Assembly: GCF_030264295.1 (NCBI RefSeq) | Contig: NZ_CP127173.1 | Location: forward strand, 2,673,501-2,737,500 | Direction of reading: 5' to 3' | Length of the DNA: 64,000 nucleotides | DNA from: Amycolatopsis nalaikhensis | GTDB lineage: Bacteria; Actinomycetota; Actinomycetes; Mycobacteriales; Pseudonocardiaceae | Part shown: positions 62,559 to 64,000 of the stretch, piece by piece | Layout of the letters: the number at the start of each line of letters is the position of its first letter | Numbering within the stretch: position 1 is the first letter of the stretch | Notes under the pieces: model-generated | What the model was told of the DNA's origin: nothing | The model's input: the letters and a program-made list of their open reading frames with translations, nothing else | The model's database searches: none | Made by a program: the position numbers and the translations under genes

Positions 62559-63946
62559 TGGTGGCTGCTCCGCACGGCTTGCGCGAGATCGCGGCCGCCT
62601 TCACCGAGTCCGGCACCCTGGACCCGGGCATGGCGCACGTCCTCGCCCGCGCCAGCTTCGACACCTGGGCGTCGAAGGTCCAGGCCGCTCGGGGCTGCGC
62701 GAAGCCGGTCCGGATGGCCGGGTCGTCCACTGTGGTCGACTCCTCCGGCAAGATCGTGTCCGAGCTGTCCGGCTCTGTGTTCGTCCCGTGCAAGAACCGC
62801 CGTGCTGCGGTGTGCGAGTCCTGTTCCGCCCACTACGCGCACGACACGTTCCACCTGATCCGCGCGGGCATGGCCGGGGGCAAGGGCGTCCCCGAGACCG
62901 TCACCGGTCACCTGCGCGTGCTGGCGACGCTGACCGCGCCGTCGTTCGGGAAGGTCCACTCGCGACCCGTCCGCAATGGACGCGTGCGCCGCTGCTCCTG
63001 CGGTGAGCTGCACTCCCAGTACGACGACGCCCTCGGCACCGCCGTCGACCCGTCCACCTACGACTACGTGGGCTCGGTGCTGTGGCAGGCCCACGCCGGG
63101 GAGCTGTGGCGCCGCTTCACCATCGCCGTCGGCCGCAAGCTCGCCCGCGCCCTCGGCATCCGCGCCGGTGAGCTGCGCGACGTGATGCGCCTGTCCTACG
63201 CGAAGGTGGCGGAGTACCAGCGCCGCGGGCTCATCCACTTCCACGCCGTCGTCCGCATCGACGGCCCGGACGGACCCGAGGGACCGCGCCCGCCGGCCGC
63301 CGTGACCGAGGACGTCCTCACGGCCGTGATGCAGGCCGCCGCTGCGTCCGTCGTCGTCCGGACCCCGGAGTCCCCGGCCGTGGGCGTCCTGCCCCTGACG
63401 TGGGGTGAGCAGGTCGACGTCGAACCGATCGCCACGTCCGAAGGCACCTCGGAGGAGTCCGACGGCGGCTGGCACGACCGGCGCGTCGCGGGCTACGTCG
63501 CCAAGTACGCCACCAAGGGCACCCGCCTCACCGAGGGCAGCGACTACCGCATCCGCTCGGCGGAGCACATCGAACAGCTTCCCGTGACCGAGCACCACAA
63601 GCAGCTCATGCGGACCGCGTGGCGGCTCGGTGGGCTGGCGGAGTTCGAGGAGCTGAACCTGCGGAAGTGGGCGCACATGCTCGGGTTCCGGGGCCACTTC
63701 CTGACCAAGTCCCGCCGCTACTCCACCACCTTCGGCGAGATCCGCCGGACCCGGGCGGAGTACCGCCTGGACGAGCAGCGCGAGGCCCTCGGGATCGCCG
63801 ACGACGAGGTCCTGACCGTGGTCAACGACTGGTCGATGACCGGTATCGGCTACCTCAACGACGCTGAGCGCCGTCTCGCTGCGGTGTTCGCGGAGCTTCA
63901 TCTCGCCAGACGTCGCCTGGACGGCCAGGACGACTCCCCCGGCTGA
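62558..63946 (+). CDS. RepSA-like rolling-circle replication initiator
   Basis: A 462-residue initiator of the actinomycete RepSA family, which starts replication of pSAM2-type elements. The HUH motif is HFHAVVRID (His227, His229) and the catalytic Tyr lies in AGYVAKYATKG (Tyr313 or Tyr317). A Cys-rich segment (CESCSAHYAHD, RRCSCGELHS) is typical of the family. It is in a three-gene operon. Confidence 0.92.
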   Translation: MVAAPHGLREIAAAFTESGTLDPGMAHVLARASFDTWASKVQAARGCAKPVRMAGSSTVVDSSGKIVSELSGSVFVPCKNRRAAVCESCSAHYAHDTFHLIRAGMAGGKGVPETVTGHLRVLATLTAPSFGKVHSRPVRNGRVRRCSCGELHSQYDDALGTAVDPSTYDYVGSVLWQAHAGELWRRFTIAVGRKLARALGIRAGELRDVMRLSYAKVAEYQRRGLIHFHAVVRIDGPDGPEGPRPPAAVTEDVLTAVMQAAAASVVVRTPESPAVGVLPLTWGEQVDVEPIATSEGTSEESDGGWHDRRVAGYVAKYATKGTRLTEGSDYRIRSAEHIEQLPVTEHHKQLMRTAWRLGGLAEFEELNLRKWAHMLGFRGHFLTKSRRYSTTFGEIRRTRAEYRLDEQREALGIADDEVLTVVNDWSMTGIGYLNDAERRLAAVFAELHLARRRLDGQDDSPG

Positions 63947-63959
63947 CACACCCGTGTCA
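63944..63959. promoter_or_regulatory. Perfect 6+4+6 palindrome at the rep stop codon
   Basis: TGACACACCCGTGTCA begins with the rep stop codon TGA. It could be a weak operator or hairpin between rep and the next gene. Confidence 0.35.
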
Positions 63960-63989
63960 CCGGAAACCGTTGTTACGAAAGGGAAAACC

Positions 63990-64000
63990 ATGAACGGGCA
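63990..64000 (+). CDS. Start of the next gene of the element (partial)
   Basis: ATGAACGGGCA follows GAAAGGGAAAACC, a ribosome site. Only three and a half codons are visible. In AICEs the gene after rep is usually an excisionase or small HTH protein followed by the integrase; this is from precedent only. Confidence 0.5.

Larger units (their letters stand above)
59094..64000. mobile_element. Actinomycete integrative and conjugative element (AICE), left part
   Basis: The segment starts at the tRNA-Ile attachment copy and carries an XRE regulator, a RepSA-like initiator and small plasmid-type genes, all characteristic of AICEs such as pSAM2. The excisionase, integrase and right attachment site lie beyond the window. 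TraB-like transfer genes are not in the visible part. Confidence 0.8.

Overview
The window is very GC-rich and reads as the chromosome of an actinomycete of the Pseudonocardiales, most likely Amycolatopsis or a close relative. The reasons are the fhaA-fhaB-pstP-rodA-pbpA-pknA-pknB block, a CrgA gene, F420/LLM and SARP-type genes, class E and class F sortases, and many GTG starts and 1-4 base gene overlaps. Gene order from about 19 to 54 kb (tRNA-Leu, fhaA to pknB, trpG, crgA, PH-domain protein, rhomboid, ppiA, tRNA-Ala, DLW-39, then tRNA-Ile sequence) follows the origin-proximal order of M. tuberculosis (leuT, fhaA to pknB, trpG, crgA, Rv0010c, ppiA, alaT, ileT). By that synteny gyrA, gyrB and dnaA should lie beyond the right end; this is an inference.

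Regions. 0-1 kb: an ECF sigma factor and a partner protein cut by the window edge. 1-10 kb: a compact minus-strand operon (peptide-type ABC importer of five genes, aldehyde dehydrogenase, short-chain dehydrogenase, amidase) facing a FadR/GntR regulator across a perfect 15-bp operator. 10-19 kb: patatin lipase, class F sortase with a Thr-rich exported partner, a PLP trans-sulfuration-type enzyme, a large secreted penicillin-acylase-like hydrolase, an FKBP and two tandem secreted serine proteases. 19-29 kb: tRNA-Leu and the Ser/Thr kinase, cell-shape and peptidoglycan operon. 29-42 kb: ABC genes, trpG, a frameshifted ferredoxin reductase gene behind an iron box, a two-component system facing an ABC exporter, LLM oxidoreductase, class E sortase, crgA, PH-domain protein with two DnaA boxes at its start, rhomboid and ppiA. 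42-49 kb: several lipoproteins, exported enzymes and small conserved proteins. 49-54 kb: P450, AfsR-type regulator and DrrAB-type exporter; 11-bp-spaced heptamer repeats in front of the P450 and the exporter suggest one regulon.

54-64 kb is a mobile-element landing site. After tRNA-Ala and DLW-39 come an SDR and an XRE regulator pseudogene. Then two identical 43-bp copies of the 3' half of tRNA-Ile(GAT), 2.5 kb apart, bound a degraded segment that holds an IS3-family insertion sequence inside a pentapeptide-repeat gene. The second copy begins an actinomycete integrative and conjugative element (XRE regulator, monooxygenase-fold protein, two small proteins, RepSA-like HUH initiator) that runs off the right edge. 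Neither copy has the 5' half of the tRNA, so the intact tRNA-Ile and the integrase are expected further right.
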